Below, piece after piece: positions 46,616 through 56,924 of a stretch of 64,000 nucleotides of DNA (within the stretch, counting starts at the first letter, position 1; each line of letters begins with the position of its first letter). Where the stretch lies: the NCBI RefSeq assembly GCF_004681975.1, contig NZ_SMLK01000003.1, forward strand, positions 372,001 through 436,000, written 5' to 3'. Both the position numbers and the translations under genes were made by a program. Below the pieces are notes generated by a model, which saw only the letters and a list, made by a program, of their open reading frames with translations, did no database searches and was not told where the DNA came from. The DNA is from Ramlibacter humi. Lineage in GTDB: Bacteria; Pseudomonadota; Gammaproteobacteria; Burkholderiales; Burkholderiaceae_C.

Positions 46616-48184
46616 ATGACTCGACAGGAATTGCTGGGCGAACTGGCCCGGCCGGCCACGTGGGACGTGGCGATCATTGGGGGTGGGGCCACCGGCCTGG
46701 GCGTGGCGCTGGACGCCGCGGCCCGCGGTTTTTCCGTGGTGCTGCTGGAATCGCACGACTTCGGCGGCGGCACTTCGTCGCGCGCGACCAAGCTGGTGCA
46801 TGGCGGCGTGCGCTACCTGGCGCAGGGCAACGTGGCGCTGGTGCGGGAGGCGCTGCACGAGCGCACCGTGCTGCTGAAGAACGCGCCGCACCTGGCGCAG
46901 CCGCTGCCCTTCGTCATGCCTTCGTACAAGCTGTGGGAGACGCCGTTCTACGGCACCGGTCTCAAGCTGTACGACGCGCTGGCCGGCGCGGCCGGGCTGG
47001 CGCCGACGCGGTTCCTCTCGAAGACCGGCACGCTGCGCGCAGTGCCCACGGCGCGGCCGGACGGCCTGAAGGGCGGCGTGGAGTACTGGGACGGCCAGTT
47101 CGATGACGCGCGGCTGGCGCTGGCGCTGGCGCGCACGGCGCAAGCCCAGGGCGCGCTGGTGATGAACTACATGCCGGTGACGGGCCTGCTGCACGAGCAG
47201 GGCCGTGTTGCCGGCGTGAAGGCGCAGGACGCGGAGACCGGCCAGGCCTTCGAGGTCCGGGCCAAGTGCGTGATCAATGCCGCCGGCGTCTGGGTGGACC
47301 AGCTGCGCCAGCAGGACGGCGAAGCGATGGGCCGGCCGGTTCGGCCGATGGTGGCGCCCAGCCAGGGCGTGCACGTGGTGGTGGACCGCCACTTCCTGCC
47401 CGGCCGCCACGCCATCCTGGTGCCCAAGACCGCGGATGGCCGCGTCCTGTTCGCCGTGCCCTGGCTCGGCAAGGTGATCCTGGGCACGACCGATACGCCG
47501 CGCACCGACCTGCCGCGCGAGCCGCGGCCTTTCCAGGCAGAACTGGATTTCATCCTCGGCGAGGCGGGGCGCTACCTGGTCAAGGCGCCGAAGCTGGCGG
47601 ATGCGCGCAGCATCTGGGTCGGCCTGCGTCCCCTGGTGAAGCCGCAGGACGATGACGGCGGCAACACCAAGGCGCTGAGCCGCGAGCACACCGTGCTGGT
47701 CAGCCGTTCCGGCCTGGTGACGGTGACCGGCGGCAAATGGACGACCTACCGCGCGATGGCGGAAGACGTGCTGGATCGCTGCTTCCAGGCGCAGCTTCTC
47801 CAGAGGGTTGCGGCTGGAGTGACCACCAACTTGACGCTGGTCGGCGGTGATCTCGGCGGGGCGCAGCCCGTGCCGGTGAGCGAGGCGCCCGGCCTGCATC
47901 TGTATGGATCGGAAGCCGCCAAGGTCCAGGCACTGCCGGGTGCCGGCGCCGAGCTGGGCGGCGGCCTGACGGAAGCCATGGTGCGCTTCGCCGCCCGCCA
48001 CGAATACGCGCGCAAGGTGGAAGACGTGCTGGCCCGGCGCTCGCGGCTGCTGTTCCTGGACGCCGCGCTGGCCGCCCGGCTGGCGCCCGTGGTGGCGCGG
48101 CTGCTGCGCGAGGAAACCGGCGCGGAGCCGGGCGAGACCGCCTTCCAGGCGCTGGCGGCCAGCTACCTGCCCGCGCGGGCCTGA
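46616..48184 (+). CDS. glpD: Glycerol-3-phosphate dehydrogenase (FAD-dependent)
   Basis: The 522-residue membrane-associated enzyme oxidises sn-glycerol-3-phosphate to dihydroxyacetone phosphate and feeds electrons to quinone. The FAD motif AIIGGGATGLGVALDAAARG lies near 20-40; GTSSRATKLVHGGVRYL and TDTPRTDLP follow, with the C-terminal helical region. Length matches aerobic GlpD (about 500-530). It stands alone, without glpFK, and ends 207 bases before rplN. Confidence 0.95.
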   Translation: MTRQELLGELARPATWDVAIIGGGATGLGVALDAAARGFSVVLLESHDFGGGTSSRATKLVHGGVRYLAQGNVALVREALHERTVLLKNAPHLAQPLPFVMPSYKLWETPFYGTGLKLYDALAGAAGLAPTRFLSKTGTLRAVPTARPDGLKGGVEYWDGQFDDARLALALARTAQAQGALVMNYMPVTGLLHEQGRVAGVKAQDAETGQAFEVRAKCVINAAGVWVDQLRQQDGEAMGRPVRPMVAPSQGVHVVVDRHFLPGRHAILVPKTADGRVLFAVPWLGKVILGTTDTPRTDLPREPRPFQAELDFILGEAGRYLVKAPKLADARSIWVGLRPLVKPQDDDGGNTKALSREHTVLVSRSGLVTVTGGKWTTYRAMAEDVLDRCFQAQLLQRVAAGVTTNLTLVGGDLGGAQPVPVSEAPGLHLYGSEAAKVQALPGAGAELGGGLTEAMVRFAARHEYARKVEDVLARRSRLLFLDAALAARLAPVVARLLREETGAEPGETAFQALAASYLPARA

Positions 48185-48205
48185 AGCCCGGGCTTTCGGG
48201 CCCGG

Positions 48206-48260
48206 TTGACAGAACCTGTGGATAAGGCATAATCGCGGGCTCGCCTGTTTTTGGGCGAGC
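48206..48260 (+). promoter_or_regulatory. Sigma70 promoter and leader hairpin of the ribosomal operon
   Basis: TTGACA (48206-48211), a 16-base spacer and CATAAT (48228-48233) form a near-consensus promoter. A stem-loop (GCTCGCC / GGCGAGC, 48239-48260) lies at the start of a leader of about 150 bases that runs to the rplN ATG. The leader shows no open frame I can support. Confidence 0.8.
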
Positions 48261-48390
48261 TATCTGCCTTTCCGGAGGCGCCGATCCAGCGGCAACCCGC
48301 CCTCGGCGCCGACGACAGGCCCAAGACTGTCCTCGATAGACCTGCCGGCGTGGTGCCAGGCGGCTTCGGGAACAAGTTGGGAAGACACAA

Positions 48391-48759
48391 ATGATCCAGA
48401 CTGAATCCCGGCTCGAAGTCGCCGACAACACCGGCGCGAAGTCCGTCCTGTGCATCAAGGTGCTGGGCGGCTCGAAGCGCCGCTACGCCAGCGTGGGCGA
48501 CATCATCAAGGTGTCCATCAAGGAAGCCGCCCCGCGTGGCCGCGTCAAGAAGGGCGAGGTGTACAGCGCCGTCGTCGTCCGTACGGCCAAGGGCATCCGC
48601 CGTGGCGACGGCTCGCTCGTCAAGTTCGACGGCAACGCCGCCGTTCTGCTCAACAACAAGCTGGAGCCCATCGGCACCCGCATCTTCGGACCGGTCACGC
48701 GCGAGCTGCGCACCGAGAAGTTCATGAAGATCGTGTCGCTGGCGCCCGAAGTCCTCTAA
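48391..48759 (+). CDS. rplN: 50S ribosomal protein L14
   Basis: The 122-residue protein opens [17 protein letters not shown] and has the [11 protein letters not shown] and [11 protein letters not shown] segments universal in L14. It sits on the subunit interface near the sarcin-ricin loop. It is the first gene of the spc-type operon here; rpsQ, which precedes it in many relatives, is absent and replaced by glpD upstream. Confidence 0.98.
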   Translation: MIQTESRLEVADNTGAKSVLCIKVLGGSKRRYASVGDIIKVSIKEAAPRGRVKKGEVYSAVVVRTAKGIRRGDGSLVKFDGNAAVLLNNKLEPIGTRIFGPVTRELRTEKFMKIVSLAPEVL

Positions 48760-48780
48760 CCCCAAGGCGAGAAGACAGAC

Positions 48781-49098
48781 ATGAACAAGATTCGCAAAGG
48801 CGACGAAGTCATCGTCCTGGCCGGGCGTGACAAGGGCAAGCGCGGCAAGGTGGTCCTGCGCAAGGACGACGAGCGCGTCGTGGTCGAGGGCATCAACCTG
48901 GTGAAGAAGCACACCAAGCCCAACCCGCTCAAGGGCACCACCGGCGGCATCGTGGAGAAGGCCATGCCCATCCACCAGTCCAACGTGGCGATCTTCAACC
49001 CGGCGACCGGCAAGGCCGACCGCGTGGGCATCAAGGCCGACGGCGACAAGCGCATCCGCGTCTTCAAGTCCAGCGGCGAAGAAATCAAGGTGGCGTGA
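48781..49098 (+). CDS. rplX: 50S ribosomal protein L24
   Basis: The 105-residue assembly-initiator protein has the KOW motif start [20 protein letters not shown] (about 3-22), and the VNLVKKH and [15 protein letters not shown] segments. Two bases separate its stop from the rplE start. Confidence 0.98.
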   Translation: MNKIRKGDEVIVLAGRDKGKRGKVVLRKDDERVVVEGINLVKKHTKPNPLKGTTGGIVEKAMPIHQSNVAIFNPATGKADRVGIKADGDKRIRVFKSSGEEIKVA

Positions 49099-49100
49099 AC

Positions 49101-49646
49101 ATGGCAACCGCACGACTGCAACAGGTTTACCGCGACAAGATCGCTCCCGAACTGACCCAGAAGTTCGGCTACAAGTCGCCGATGGAGGTGCCGCGCCTCT
49201 CCAAGATCACGCTGAACATGGGCGTGAGCGAGGCCGTCGCCGACAAGAAGGTCATGGACAACGCCGTGGGCGACCTGACCAAGATCGCCGGCCAGAAGCC
49301 CGTGGTGACCAAGGCCAAGAAGGCCATCGCCGGCTTCAAGATCCGCGAAGGCCAGGCCATCGGCTGCATGGTCACGCTGCGCGGCGAGAAGATGTACGAG
49401 TTCCTGGACCGCTTCGTCACCATCGCGCTGCCGCGCGTGCGCGACTTCCGCGGCATCTCGGGCCGTGCCTTCGACGGCCGCGGCAACTACAACATCGGGG
49501 TCAAGGAACAGATCATCTTCCCCGAGATCGAATACGACAAGGTCGACGCCCTGCGCGGCCTGAACATCAGCATCACCACCACGGCCAAGACCGACGACGA
49601 AGCGAAGGCGCTTCTCCAGGGCTTCCGTTTCCCGTTCAAGAACTGA
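49101..49646 (+). CDS. rplE: 50S ribosomal protein L5
   Basis: The 181-residue protein binds 5S rRNA in the central protuberance. It opens with [18 protein letters not shown] and has [20 protein letters not shown] and the C-terminal [17 protein letters not shown]. The ATG at 49101 is preferred over an in-frame GTG two codons earlier that overlaps rplX. Confidence 0.98.
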   Translation: MATARLQQVYRDKIAPELTQKFGYKSPMEVPRLSKITLNMGVSEAVADKKVMDNAVGDLTKIAGQKPVVTKAKKAIAGFKIREGQAIGCMVTLRGEKMYEFLDRFVTIALPRVRDFRGISGRAFDGRGNYNIGVKEQIIFPEIEYDKVDALRGLNISITTTAKTDDEAKALLQGFRFPFKN

Positions 49647-49655
49647 AGGTGCATC

Positions 49656-49961
49656 GTGGCTAAAACTGCTTTGATCCAGCGCGAACTCAAGCGCGACAAG
49701 CTGGTCGCCCAGTACGCGAAGAAGCACGCGGAACTGAAGGCCATCGCCGGCGATGCCAAGAAGAGCGACGAGGAGCGCGCGGCCGCCCGCCTGGCGCTGC
49801 AGAAGCTCCCGCGCAACGCCAACCCGACCCGCCAGCGCAACCGCTGCGAGATCACGGGCCGCCCGCGCGGCACGTTCCGCCAGTTCGGCCTGGCCCGCAA
49901 CAAGATCCGCGAGATGGCCTTCACCGGCGACATCCCGGGCGTGATCAAGGCCAGCTGGTAA
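49656..49961 (+). CDS. rpsN: 30S ribosomal protein S14
   Basis: The 101-residue protein starts at GTG 49656. It is the zinc-free long form: only one Cys is present, in [11 protein letters not shown]. The C-terminal [18 protein letters not shown] is the universal S14 signature. Confidence 0.98.
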   Translation: MAKTALIQRELKRDKLVAQYAKKHAELKAIAGDAKKSDEERAAARLALQKLPRNANPTRQRNRCEITGRPRGTFRQFGLARNKIREMAFTGDIPGVIKASW

Positions 49962-49976
49962 GGCGAGGAGAGAACA

Positions 49977-50372
49977 ATGAGCATGAGTGATCCCATCGCC
50001 GACCTGCTGACCCGCATCCGCAATGCGCAGATGGTGGCCAAGCCGTCGGTGAGCGTGCCGGCGTCGAACCTGAAGGTCGCGATCGCCCAGGTCCTGAAGG
50101 ACGAGGGCTACATCGACGGTTTCGAGGTCAAGAAGGACGGCAACAAGAGCGAGCTCGAGATCTCGCTGAAGTACTACGCCGGCCGCCCCGTCATCGAGCG
50201 CATCGAGCGCGTGTCCCGCCCCGGCCTGCGCGTCTACAAGGGCCGCGACGCCATCCCGCAGGTCATGAACGGCCTGGGTGTCGCGATCGTCACCACGCCC
50301 AAGGGCGTGATGACCGACCGCAAGGCGCGCGCCACCGGTGTCGGCGGCGAAGTGCTCTGCTACGTCGCGTAA
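49977..50372 (+). CDS. rpsH: 30S ribosomal protein S8
   Basis: The 131-residue protein opens [18 protein letters not shown] and ends [10 protein letters not shown], the S8 signature. In E. coli S8 binds 16S rRNA helix 21 and represses the spc operon at the rplE start; whether that applies here is not seen. Confidence 0.98.
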   Translation: MSMSDPIADLLTRIRNAQMVAKPSVSVPASNLKVAIAQVLKDEGYIDGFEVKKDGNKSELEISLKYYAGRPVIERIERVSRPGLRVYKGRDAIPQVMNGLGVAIVTTPKGVMTDRKARATGVGGEVLCYVA

Positions 50373-50388
50373 GAGGGAGGAACGAGCA

Positions 50389-50922
50389 ATGTCCCGAGTA
50401 GGAAAGATGCCGGTCGCCGTCCCCCAGGGCGTCGACGTGCAGATCAAGGAAGACCAGATCAGCGTCAAGGGCGCGGGCGGCACGCTGTCGCTGGCGAACA
50501 ATGCGCTGGTCAAGGTGACCAGCAAGGACGGCAAGCTGTCCTTTGAGCCGGCCAACGAATCGCGTGAAGCCAACGCCATGAGCGGCACCCTGCGCCAGCT
50601 GGTGAACAACATGGTCGTGGGCGTGACCAAGGGCTTCGAGAAGCGCCTGACCCTGGTGGGCGTGGGCTACAAGGCCGCCGTCCAGGGCGGAAAGCTCAAC
50701 CTGTCGGTGGGCTATTCGCACCCGGTGAACATCGAGATGCCCCAAGGCATCAAGTTCGAGACCCCGACCCCGACCGAAATCGTGGTGAAGGGCGCCGACC
50801 GCCAGCGCGTCGGCCAGCTCGCCGCCGAGATCCGTGCCGTTCGCGCCCCCGAGCCCTACAAAGGCAAGGGCATCCGTTATTCGGATGAGAAGGTCGTGAT
50901 CAAGGAAACCAAGAAGAAGTAA
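50389..50922 (+). CDS. rplF: 50S ribosomal protein L6
   Basis: The 177-residue protein starts at [15 protein letters not shown], preceded by GGGAGGA. It has two similar alpha/beta domains, and ends with [20 protein letters not shown] near the C-terminus, typical of L6. It lies near the factor-binding site of the 50S subunit. Confidence 0.98.
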   Translation: MSRVGKMPVAVPQGVDVQIKEDQISVKGAGGTLSLANNALVKVTSKDGKLSFEPANESREANAMSGTLRQLVNNMVVGVTKGFEKRLTLVGVGYKAAVQGGKLNLSVGYSHPVNIEMPQGIKFETPTPTEIVVKGADRQRVGQLAAEIRAVRAPEPYKGKGIRYSDEKVVIKETKKK

Positions 50923-50932
50923 GGAGCGGACG

Positions 50933-51298
50933 ATGTTGAACAAGAAAGAGCAGCGCCTCCGCCGTGCCCGCCAGACGCGCATCCGCATCGCCACGCAAGG
51001 CGTGGCGCGCCTGACGGTCAACCGCACCAACCTGCACATCTACGCCTCGGTGATCTCCGAGGACGGCAGCAAGGTCCTGGCTTCGGCGTCCACCGCGCAT
51101 AAAGACCTGCGCACCGAACTCGGCGGCGCCGGCAAGGGCGGCAATGCCGCTGCGGCCGCCCGCGTGGGCAAGCTGATCGCCGAGCGTGCCAAGGCCGCCG
51201 GTGTCGAGAAGGTCGCCTTCGACCGCTCGGGTTTCGCGTACCACGGCCGCGTCAAGGCGCTGGCCGACGCCGCCCGTGAAGCGGGCCTGCAGTTCTAA
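50933..51298 (+). CDS. rplR: 50S ribosomal protein L18
   Basis: The 121-residue 5S-rRNA-binding protein opens [18 protein letters not shown] with a basic N-terminus. It has [16 protein letters not shown] and the C-terminal [20 protein letters not shown] signature. Confidence 0.98.
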   Translation: MLNKKEQRLRRARQTRIRIATQGVARLTVNRTNLHIYASVISEDGSKVLASASTAHKDLRTELGGAGKGGNAAAAARVGKLIAERAKAAGVEKVAFDRSGFAYHGRVKALADAAREAGLQF

Positions 51299-51315
51299 CG
51301 GACACGGATAGCAAC

Positions 51316-51837
51316 ATGGCAAAGATTCAAGCGAACAGGCAGGCCGACGGTCCGGAAGACGGCCTCAAGGAAAAGATGATCGCGGTCAACCGCGTCACCA
51401 AGGTGGTGAAGGGCGGCCGCATCCTCGGCTTCGCCGCGCTGACCGTGGTGGGCGACGGCGACGGCCGCGTCGGCATGGGCAAGGGCAAGTCCAAGGAAGT
51501 GCCGCTGGCCGTGCAGAAGGCGATGGAAGAAGCCCGCCGCAACATGACCAAGGTGTCGCTGAAGAACGGCACCCTGCACCACAGCGTGCACGGCCACCAC
51601 GGCGCCGCGCGCGTGATGATGGCGCCCGCCCCCAAGGGCACGGGCATCATCGCCGGCGGCCCGATGCGCGCCGTCTTCGAAGTGATGGGCATCACCGACA
51701 TCGTGGCCAAGAGCCACGGTTCGACCAACCCATACAACATGGTCCGCGCCACTTTCGACGCGCTGAAGAACTCAACCACTCCTTCGGAAGTGGCGGCCAA
51801 GCGCGGCAAGTCGGTCGAAGACCTGTTCGCCGCCTGA
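51316..51837 (+). CDS. rpsE: 30S ribosomal protein S5
   Basis: The 173-residue protein has the dsRNA-binding-like N-terminal domain with [16 protein letters not shown] and [15 protein letters not shown]. The C-terminal domain contains [16 protein letters not shown]. It contributes to decoding accuracy near the mRNA entry site. Confidence 0.98.
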   Translation: MAKIQANRQADGPEDGLKEKMIAVNRVTKVVKGGRILGFAALTVVGDGDGRVGMGKGKSKEVPLAVQKAMEEARRNMTKVSLKNGTLHHSVHGHHGAARVMMAPAPKGTGIIAGGPMRAVFEVMGITDIVAKSHGSTNPYNMVRATFDALKNSTTPSEVAAKRGKSVEDLFAA

Positions 51838-51854
51838 AGCCAAGGACGAACGAC

Positions 51855-52040
51855 ATGGCCACCCAACAAAACACGGTCAAGGTGCAGCTGGTGCGCAGCC
51901 CCATCGGCACCAAGGAATCGCACCGCGCCACGGTGCGCGGCCTGGGCCTGCGCAAGCTGAACTCGGTTTCCGAGCTGCAGGACACGCCTGCTGTGCGCGG
52001 GATGATCAACAAGATCAGCTACCTGGTGAAGGTGCTCTGA
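51855..52040 (+). CDS. rpmD: 50S ribosomal protein L30
   Basis: The 61-residue short bacterial form has [20 protein letters not shown] and the RGLGLRKLN segment, with [14 protein letters not shown] at the end. Only one base separates its stop from the rplO start. Confidence 0.97.
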   Translation: MATQQNTVKVQLVRSPIGTKESHRATVRGLGLRKLNSVSELQDTPAVRGMINKISYLVKVL

Positions 52041-52041
52041 C

Positions 52042-52473
52042 ATGGAACTGAACAACCTCAAGCCGGCCGCCGGCTCGCGCAAGGCGCGCCGCCGCGTCGG
52101 CCGCGGCATCGGCTCGGGCCTGGGCAAGACCGCGGGCCGCGGCCACAAAGGCCAGAAGTCGCGTTCGGGCGGCTACCACAAGGTGGGCTTCGAAGGCGGC
52201 CAGATGCCGCTGCAGCGCCGCCTGCCCAAGCGTGGCTTCAAGTCGCAGACGCTGAAGTTCAACGGCGAGGTCACGCTGACCGCGCTGGAAAAGCTCGGCG
52301 CGGCGGAAGTCGACCTGCTGGCCCTGAAGCAGGCCGGCCTGGTCGGCGAGCTGATCAAGAACGTGAAGGTCATCAAGTCCGGCGAGCTCAAGCGCGCCGT
52401 GAAGCTGACCGGCATCGGCGCGACCGCCGGCGCGAAGGCTGCCATCGAGGCGGCCGGCGGCAGCCTGGCGTAA
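52042..52473 (+). CDS. rplO: 50S ribosomal protein L15
   Basis: The 143-residue protein opens [19 protein letters not shown], with a glycine/arginine-rich N-terminal extension ([20 protein letters not shown]) and the [17 protein letters not shown] segment. The C-terminal fold ends [11 protein letters not shown]. Confidence 0.98.
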   Translation: MELNNLKPAAGSRKARRRVGRGIGSGLGKTAGRGHKGQKSRSGGYHKVGFEGGQMPLQRRLPKRGFKSQTLKFNGEVTLTALEKLGAAEVDLLALKQAGLVGELIKNVKVIKSGELKRAVKLTGIGATAGAKAAIEAAGGSLA

Positions 52474-52498
52474 GCGGCCGGAAGGACGAAGGAAGAAG

Positions 52499-53818
52499 TT
52501 GGCCACGAACGCCGCACAACTCGCGAAGACCGGCAAGTTCGGCGACCTGCGCCGGCGGCTGGTGTTCCTGCTGCTCGCGCTGGTGGTTTACCGCGTCGGC
52601 GCGCACATCCCCGTGCCCGGCATCGACCCCGGGCAGCTGCAGTCCCTGTTCAAGGGGCAGCAGGGCGGCATCCTGAGCCTGTTCAACATGTTCTCGGGTG
52701 GCGCGCTGTCGCGGTTCACGGTGTTCGCGCTGGGCATCATGCCGTACATCTCGGCCTCCATCATCATGCAGCTGCTGACGTATGTGCTCCCCACGTTCGA
52801 GCAGCTGAAGAAGGAGGGCGAGGCCGGCCGCCGCAAGATCACGCAGTACACGCGCTACGGCACGCTGGGGCTGGCGCTGTTCCAGTCGCTGGGCATCGCG
52901 ATGGCGCTGGAAGGTTCGCCGGGCCTGGTGATCACGCCGGGCTTCGGCTTCCGCATGACCGCGGTGGTCAGCCTGACGGCCGGCACCATGTTCCTGATGT
53001 GGCTGGGCGAGCAGATCACCGAGCGCGGGCTGGGCAACGGCATCTCGATCCTGATCTTCGCCGGCATCGCCGCGGGCCTGCCCAACGCGATCGGCGGCTT
53101 GCTGGAGCTGGTGCGCACGGGTGCCATGAGCATCCTGGCGTCCATCTTCATCGTCGCCGTGGTGGCGGGCGTGACCTACCTGGTGGTGTTCATCGAACGC
53201 GGCCAGCGCAAGATCCTGGTGAACTACGCGCGGCGGCAAGTCGGCAACAAGGTCTACGGAGGCCAGTCGTCGCACCTGCCGCTGAAGCTGAACATGGCCG
53301 GTGTGATCCCGCCGATCTTCGCGTCGTCGATCATCCTGCTGCCCGCCACGGTGGTCAGCTGGTTCTCCACCGGCGACTCCATGCGCTGGCTGAAGGACAT
53401 CGCCGCCACGCTGGCACCGGGACAGCCGATCTACACCCTGCTGTATGCGGGCGCAATCGTGTTCTTCTGCTTCTTCTACACGGCGCTGGTGTTCAACAGC
53501 CGCGAGACCGCCGACAACCTGAAGAAGAGCGGCGCCTTCGTGCCGGGCATCCGTCCGGGCGACCAGACGGCGCGCTACATCGACAAGATCCTGGCCCGGC
53601 TGACGCTGGCGGGGGCGGTGTACATCACCTTCGTCTGCCTGCTGCCGGAGTTCCTGATCCTGAAATACAACGTGCCGTTCTACTTCGGCGGCACCTCGCT
53701 CCTGATCATCGTGGTGGTCACGATGGACTTCATGGCGCAGGTGCAGAACTACCTGATGAGCCAGCAGTATGAATCGCTGCTGAAGAAAGCGAACTTCAAG
53801 ACATCACTCGGCGGGTGA
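52499..53818 (+). CDS. secY: Protein translocase subunit SecY
   Basis: The 439-residue ten-helix channel of the Sec translocon. It begins at TTG 52499, preceded by AAGGAAGAAG. Landmarks are [26 protein letters not shown], the plug region near [13 protein letters not shown], and [16 protein letters not shown] in the cytosolic loop. The C-terminal [13 protein letters not shown] is typical. It lies 6 bases before infA. Confidence 0.98.
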   Translation: MATNAAQLAKTGKFGDLRRRLVFLLLALVVYRVGAHIPVPGIDPGQLQSLFKGQQGGILSLFNMFSGGALSRFTVFALGIMPYISASIIMQLLTYVLPTFEQLKKEGEAGRRKITQYTRYGTLGLALFQSLGIAMALEGSPGLVITPGFGFRMTAVVSLTAGTMFLMWLGEQITERGLGNGISILIFAGIAAGLPNAIGGLLELVRTGAMSILASIFIVAVVAGVTYLVVFIERGQRKILVNYARRQVGNKVYGGQSSHLPLKLNMAGVIPPIFASSIILLPATVVSWFSTGDSMRWLKDIAATLAPGQPIYTLLYAGAIVFFCFFYTALVFNSRETADNLKKSGAFVPGIRPGDQTARYIDKILARLTLAGAVYITFVCLLPEFLILKYNVPFYFGGTSLLIIVVVTMDFMAQVQNYLMSQQYESLLKKANFKTSLGG

Positions 53819-53824
53819 GGAAGG

Positions 53825-54043
53825 ATGGCCAAGGATGACGTGATCCAGATGCAGGGAGAGGTGGTTGAAAACCTTCCCAACGCGACTTTTCGCGTGAAGC
53901 TGGAAAACGGTCATGTCGTGCTGGGCCACATCTCCGGAAAGATGCGGATGCACTACATCCGCATCCTGCCGGGTGACAGGGTCACCGTGGAATTGACGCC
54001 CTACGACTTGTCCAGGGCACGTATCGTGTTCCGGGCCAAGTAA
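53825..54043 (+). CDS. infA: Translation initiation factor IF-1
   Basis: The 72-residue OB-fold protein opens [19 protein letters not shown] and ends [10 protein letters not shown]. It blocks the A site during initiation. Its place between secY and rpmJ is typical of betaproteobacteria. Confidence 0.98.
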   Translation: MAKDDVIQMQGEVVENLPNATFRVKLENGHVVLGHISGKMRMHYIRILPGDRVTVELTPYDLSRARIVFRAK

Positions 54044-54071
54044 AGGCTGGAAGAGATTTAGGAGAGAAAGA

Positions 54072-54185
54072 ATGAGAGTTTCGGCTTCCGTCAAGAAGAT
54101 CTGCCGCAACTGCAAGATCATCCGCCGCAAGGGCGTCGTCCGCGTGATCTGCACCGATCCGCGCCACAAGCAGCGCCAAGGCTAA
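54072..54185 (+). CDS. rpmJ: 50S ribosomal protein L36
   Basis: The 37-residue protein is the zinc-binding type: ligands are Cys11, Cys14, Cys27 and His32. It opens [14 protein letters not shown] and ends RHKQRQG. The ATG is preceded by GGAGAG. It is too short for most gene-length cut-offs but is unambiguous. Confidence 0.97.
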   Translation: MRVSASVKKICRNCKIIRRKGVVRVICTDPRHKQRQG

Positions 54186-54203
54186 AGGTTTAGGGGAAAG
54201 AAC

Positions 54204-54569
54204 ATGGCACGTATCGCCGGCATCAACATTCCGCCGCACCAGCACGCTGAGATCGGCCTCACCGCCATCTTCGGCATCGGCCGCACGCGCGCCCGCAAGA
54301 TCTGCGAGGCCTGCGGCATCGCCTACTCGAAGAAGGTCAAGGACCTGAGCGACGCCGAGCTCGAGAAGGTCCGCGACGCCGTCGGCCAGTTCACGATCGA
54401 GGGCGACCTGCGCCGCGAAACCACGATGAACATCAAGCGCCTGATGGACATCGGCTGCTACCGCGGCTTCCGCCATCGCCGCGGCCTGCCCATGCGCGGC
54501 CAGCGCACGCGCACCAACGCACGCACCCGCAAGGGTCCGCGCAAGGCCGCGCAAGCGCTCAAGAAATAA
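54204..54569 (+). CDS. rpsM: 30S ribosomal protein S13
   Basis: The 121-residue protein opens [19 protein letters not shown], has the helix-two-turn-helix [18 protein letters not shown], and ends with the basic [16 protein letters not shown] tail. It contacts tRNA and the 50S subunit at the head of the 30S. Confidence 0.98.
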   Translation: MARIAGINIPPHQHAEIGLTAIFGIGRTRARKICEACGIAYSKKVKDLSDAELEKVRDAVGQFTIEGDLRRETTMNIKRLMDIGCYRGFRHRRGLPMRGQRTRTNARTRKGPRKAAQALKK

Positions 54570-54588
54570 ACCGGGAAAGAGATAGACC

Positions 54589-54993
54589 ATGGCCAAGGCC
54601 CCCGTCAACAACGCCGCGCAGCGTGTGCGCAAGAAGGTCCGCAAGAACGTGAGCGACGGCGTCGCGCACGTGCACGCTTCCTTCAACAACACCATCATCA
54701 CGATCACCGACCGCCAGGGCAACGCGCTCTCCTGGGCCTCGTCCGGCGGCCAGGGCTTCAAGGGTTCGCGCAAGTCCACGCCGTTCGCGGCGCAGGTGGC
54801 CAGCGAAGTCGCCGGCCGTGCCGCGATCGAGCAGGGCATCAAGAACCTGGAAGTCGAGATCAAGGGCCCCGGTCCCGGCCGTGAATCCTCGGTGCGTGCG
54901 CTGGCTGCGCTGGGCATCCGCATCACGTCGATCTCCGACGTGACGCCGGTCCCGCACAACGGCTGCCGCCCGCAAAAGCGCCGTCGCATCTAA
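54589..54993 (+). CDS. rpsK: 30S ribosomal protein S11
   Basis: The 134-residue protein has [34 protein letters not shown] and the C-terminal [19 protein letters not shown], the S11 signature. A strong hairpin with a T run follows it before rpsD. Confidence 0.98.
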   Translation: MAKAPVNNAAQRVRKKVRKNVSDGVAHVHASFNNTIITITDRQGNALSWASSGGQGFKGSRKSTPFAAQVASEVAGRAAIEQGIKNLEVEIKGPGPGRESSVRALAALGIRITSISDVTPVPHNGCRPQKRRRI

Positions 54994-55008
54994 GGCTGCG
55001 ACCGCAAC

Positions 55009-55039
55009 CGGCGTGCGCCGTTGGGGCGCGCGCCGTTTT
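55009..55039 (+). terminator. Terminator-like hairpin between rpsK and rpsD
   Basis: CGGCGTGCGCC / GGCGCGCGCCG (55009-55019, 55025-55035) forms an 11-base stem with one G-T wobble and a 5-base loop, followed by TTTT. It lies inside the ribosomal operon, so it is more likely an attenuator or partial terminator than the operon end. Confidence 0.65.
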
Positions 55040-55053
55040 CATTGAAGCCCACC

Positions 55054-55077
55054 GCCGGCGTCGCATGCGATGCCGGC
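55054..55077 (+). promoter_or_regulatory. Near-perfect palindrome in the rpsD leader
   Basis: A 24-base inverted repeat (arms GCCGGCGTCGCA / TGCGATGCCGGC, one mismatched pair) lies 41 bases before the rpsD GTG. It could be an RNA structure for S4 binding or a DNA-protein site; neither is shown. Confidence 0.4.
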
Positions 55078-55118
55078 TCCCGCGGTGAACGGCCGCGGCA
55101 GTCAACGAAGGAAAGCAA

Positions 55119-55742
55119 GTGGCACGTTACCTCGGCCCGAAGGCCAAACTCTCCCGCCGCGAAGGCACGGACCTGTTCCTCAAGAGCGCCCGCCGCTCGA
55201 TCAGCGACAAGGCCAAGTTCGACAGCAAGCCCGGCCAGCACGGCCGCACCTCCGGCCAGCGCACCAGCGACTTCGGCCTGCAGCTGCGCGAAAAGCAGAA
55301 GGTCAAGCGCATGTACGGCGTGCTGGAAAAGCAGTTCCGCCGCTACTTCGAGGAAGCTTCCCGCCGCAAGGGCAACTCCGGCGCCAACCTGCTGTTCCTG
55401 CTGGAATCGCGCCTGGACAACGTCGTGTACCGCATGGGCTTCGGCTCCACCCGCGCCGAAGCGCGCCAGCTGGTGAGCCACAAGGCCATCACGGTGAACG
55501 GCCAGCCGGTGAACATCCCGTCGTACCTGGTCAAGGCCGGTGACGTGGTCGCCGTGCGCGAGAAATCCAAGAAGCAGAACCGCATCGTCGAAGCCTTGCA
55601 GCTGGCCCAGCAGGTGGGCATCCCCGGCTGGGTGGAAGTGAACGCCGACAAGGCGGAAGGCACGTTCAAGAAGGTGCCCGACCGCGACGAATTCGGCTCC
55701 GACATCAACGAGTCGCTGATCGTCGAACTGTATTCCCGCTAA
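55119..55742 (+). CDS. rpsD: 30S ribosomal protein S4
   Basis: The 207-residue protein starts at GTG 55119. It has [19 protein letters not shown] at the start, [15 protein letters not shown], and the S4 RNA-binding domain (about 97-160) with [21 protein letters not shown]4 starts 16S assembly and in E. coli represses the alpha operon at translation. It is separated from rpsK by 125 bases with two hairpins. Confidence 0.98.
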   Translation: MARYLGPKAKLSRREGTDLFLKSARRSISDKAKFDSKPGQHGRTSGQRTSDFGLQLREKQKVKRMYGVLEKQFRRYFEEASRRKGNSGANLLFLLESRLDNVVYRMGFGSTRAEARQLVSHKAITVNGQPVNIPSYLVKAGDVVAVREKSKKQNRIVEALQLAQQVGIPGWVEVNADKAEGTFKKVPDRDEFGSDINESLIVELYSR

Positions 55743-55868
55743 GCGGCTGGCGCGGGGCCCAAGGTCCCGCCCGACAAGTATTTCGTTCCCTGTTGCGGGG
55801 CACCGTGACCGGGCACTTCACCAGCCTTACCGGTGTAACGAGCCGGGGGTATTGAGAGGAAGTCCTGC

Positions 55869-56858
55869 ATGCAAACCAACCTGCTGAAACCCAAGTCCAT
55901 CAACGTGGAACAGCTTGGCACCAACCGTGCCAAGGTGACGCTGGAGCCGTTCGAGCGCGGCTACGGCCACACGCTGGGCAACGCCTTGCGCCGCGTGCTG
56001 CTCTCCTCGATGGTCGGGTATGCGGCAACCGAAGTGACGATCGCCGGCGTGCTGCACGAGTACAGCTCGATCGACGGCGTCCAGGAAGACGTGGTCAGCA
56101 TCCTGCTGAACCTCAAGGGCGTGGTCTTCAAGCTGCACAACCGCGACGAAGTCACCCTGTCGCTGCGCAAGGACGGCGAAGGCGTGGTCACCGCCGCCGA
56201 CATCCAGACGCCGCACGACGTCGAGATCATCAACCCCGACCATGTCATCGCCCACCTGTCGCAGGGCGGCAAGATCGACATGCAGATCAAGGTCGAGAAG
56301 GGCCGCGGCTACGTGCCCGGCACGATGCGCCGTTATGCCGACGAGCCGACCAAGTCCATCGGCCGCATCGTGCTGGACGCTTCGTTCTCGCCGGTCAAGC
56401 GCGTGAGCTACACCGTCGAAAGCGCCCGCGTCGAGCAGCGCACCGACCTGGACAAGCTGGTGGTCGAGATCGAGACCAACGGCGCCATCACGGCCGAAGA
56501 CGCCGTGCGCGCTTCGGCCAAGATCCTGGTCGAGCAGCTGGCCGTGTTCGCGCAGCTGGAAGGCAGCGAGCTGGCCGCGTTCGACCAGCCGGTGCAGCGC
56601 AGCTCGCAGCAGTTCGACCCGATCCTGCTGCGTCCGGTGGACGAGCTGGAACTCACGGTCCGCTCGGCCAACTGCCTGAAGGCCGAAAACATCTATTACA
56701 TCGGCGACCTGATCCAGCGTACCGAGAACGAGCTGCTGAAGACCCCGAACCTGGGCCGCAAGTCGCTCAACGAAATCAAGGAAGTGCTGGCTTCGCGCGG
56801 GCTCACGCTCGGCATGAAGCTGGAATCCTGGCCGCCTGCCGGCCTGGACAAGCGTTAA
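55869..56858 (+). CDS. rpoA: RNA polymerase alpha subunit
   Basis: The 329-residue protein has the N-terminal dimerisation/assembly domain (about 15-230) with [20 protein letters not shown], and the C-terminal UP-element/activator-binding domain (about 250-315) with [18 protein letters not shown]-type sequence and [11 protein letters not shown]. It is the alpha-operon gene before rplQ. A 126-base leader precedes it. Confidence 0.98.
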   Translation: MQTNLLKPKSINVEQLGTNRAKVTLEPFERGYGHTLGNALRRVLLSSMVGYAATEVTIAGVLHEYSSIDGVQEDVVSILLNLKGVVFKLHNRDEVTLSLRKDGEGVVTAADIQTPHDVEIINPDHVIAHLSQGGKIDMQIKVEKGRGYVPGTMRRYADEPTKSIGRIVLDASFSPVKRVSYTVESARVEQRTDLDKLVVEIETNGAITAEDAVRASAKILVEQLAVFAQLEGSELAAFDQPVQRSSQQFDPILLRPVDELELTVRSANCLKAENIYYIGDLIQRTENELLKTPNLGRKSLNEIKEVLASRGLTLGMKLESWPPAGLDKR

Positions 56859-56924
56859 TCCATCAACACGGTGAACCGCCCAGTACCTGACACGGCTGGG
56901 CGCAGATAAGGAAAGGAAATCACC

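Noticed and set aside
48756-50630. A long minus-strand frame opposite ribosomal protein genes
   Set aside because: The plus strand encodes L24, L5, S14, S8 and L6 without doubt.
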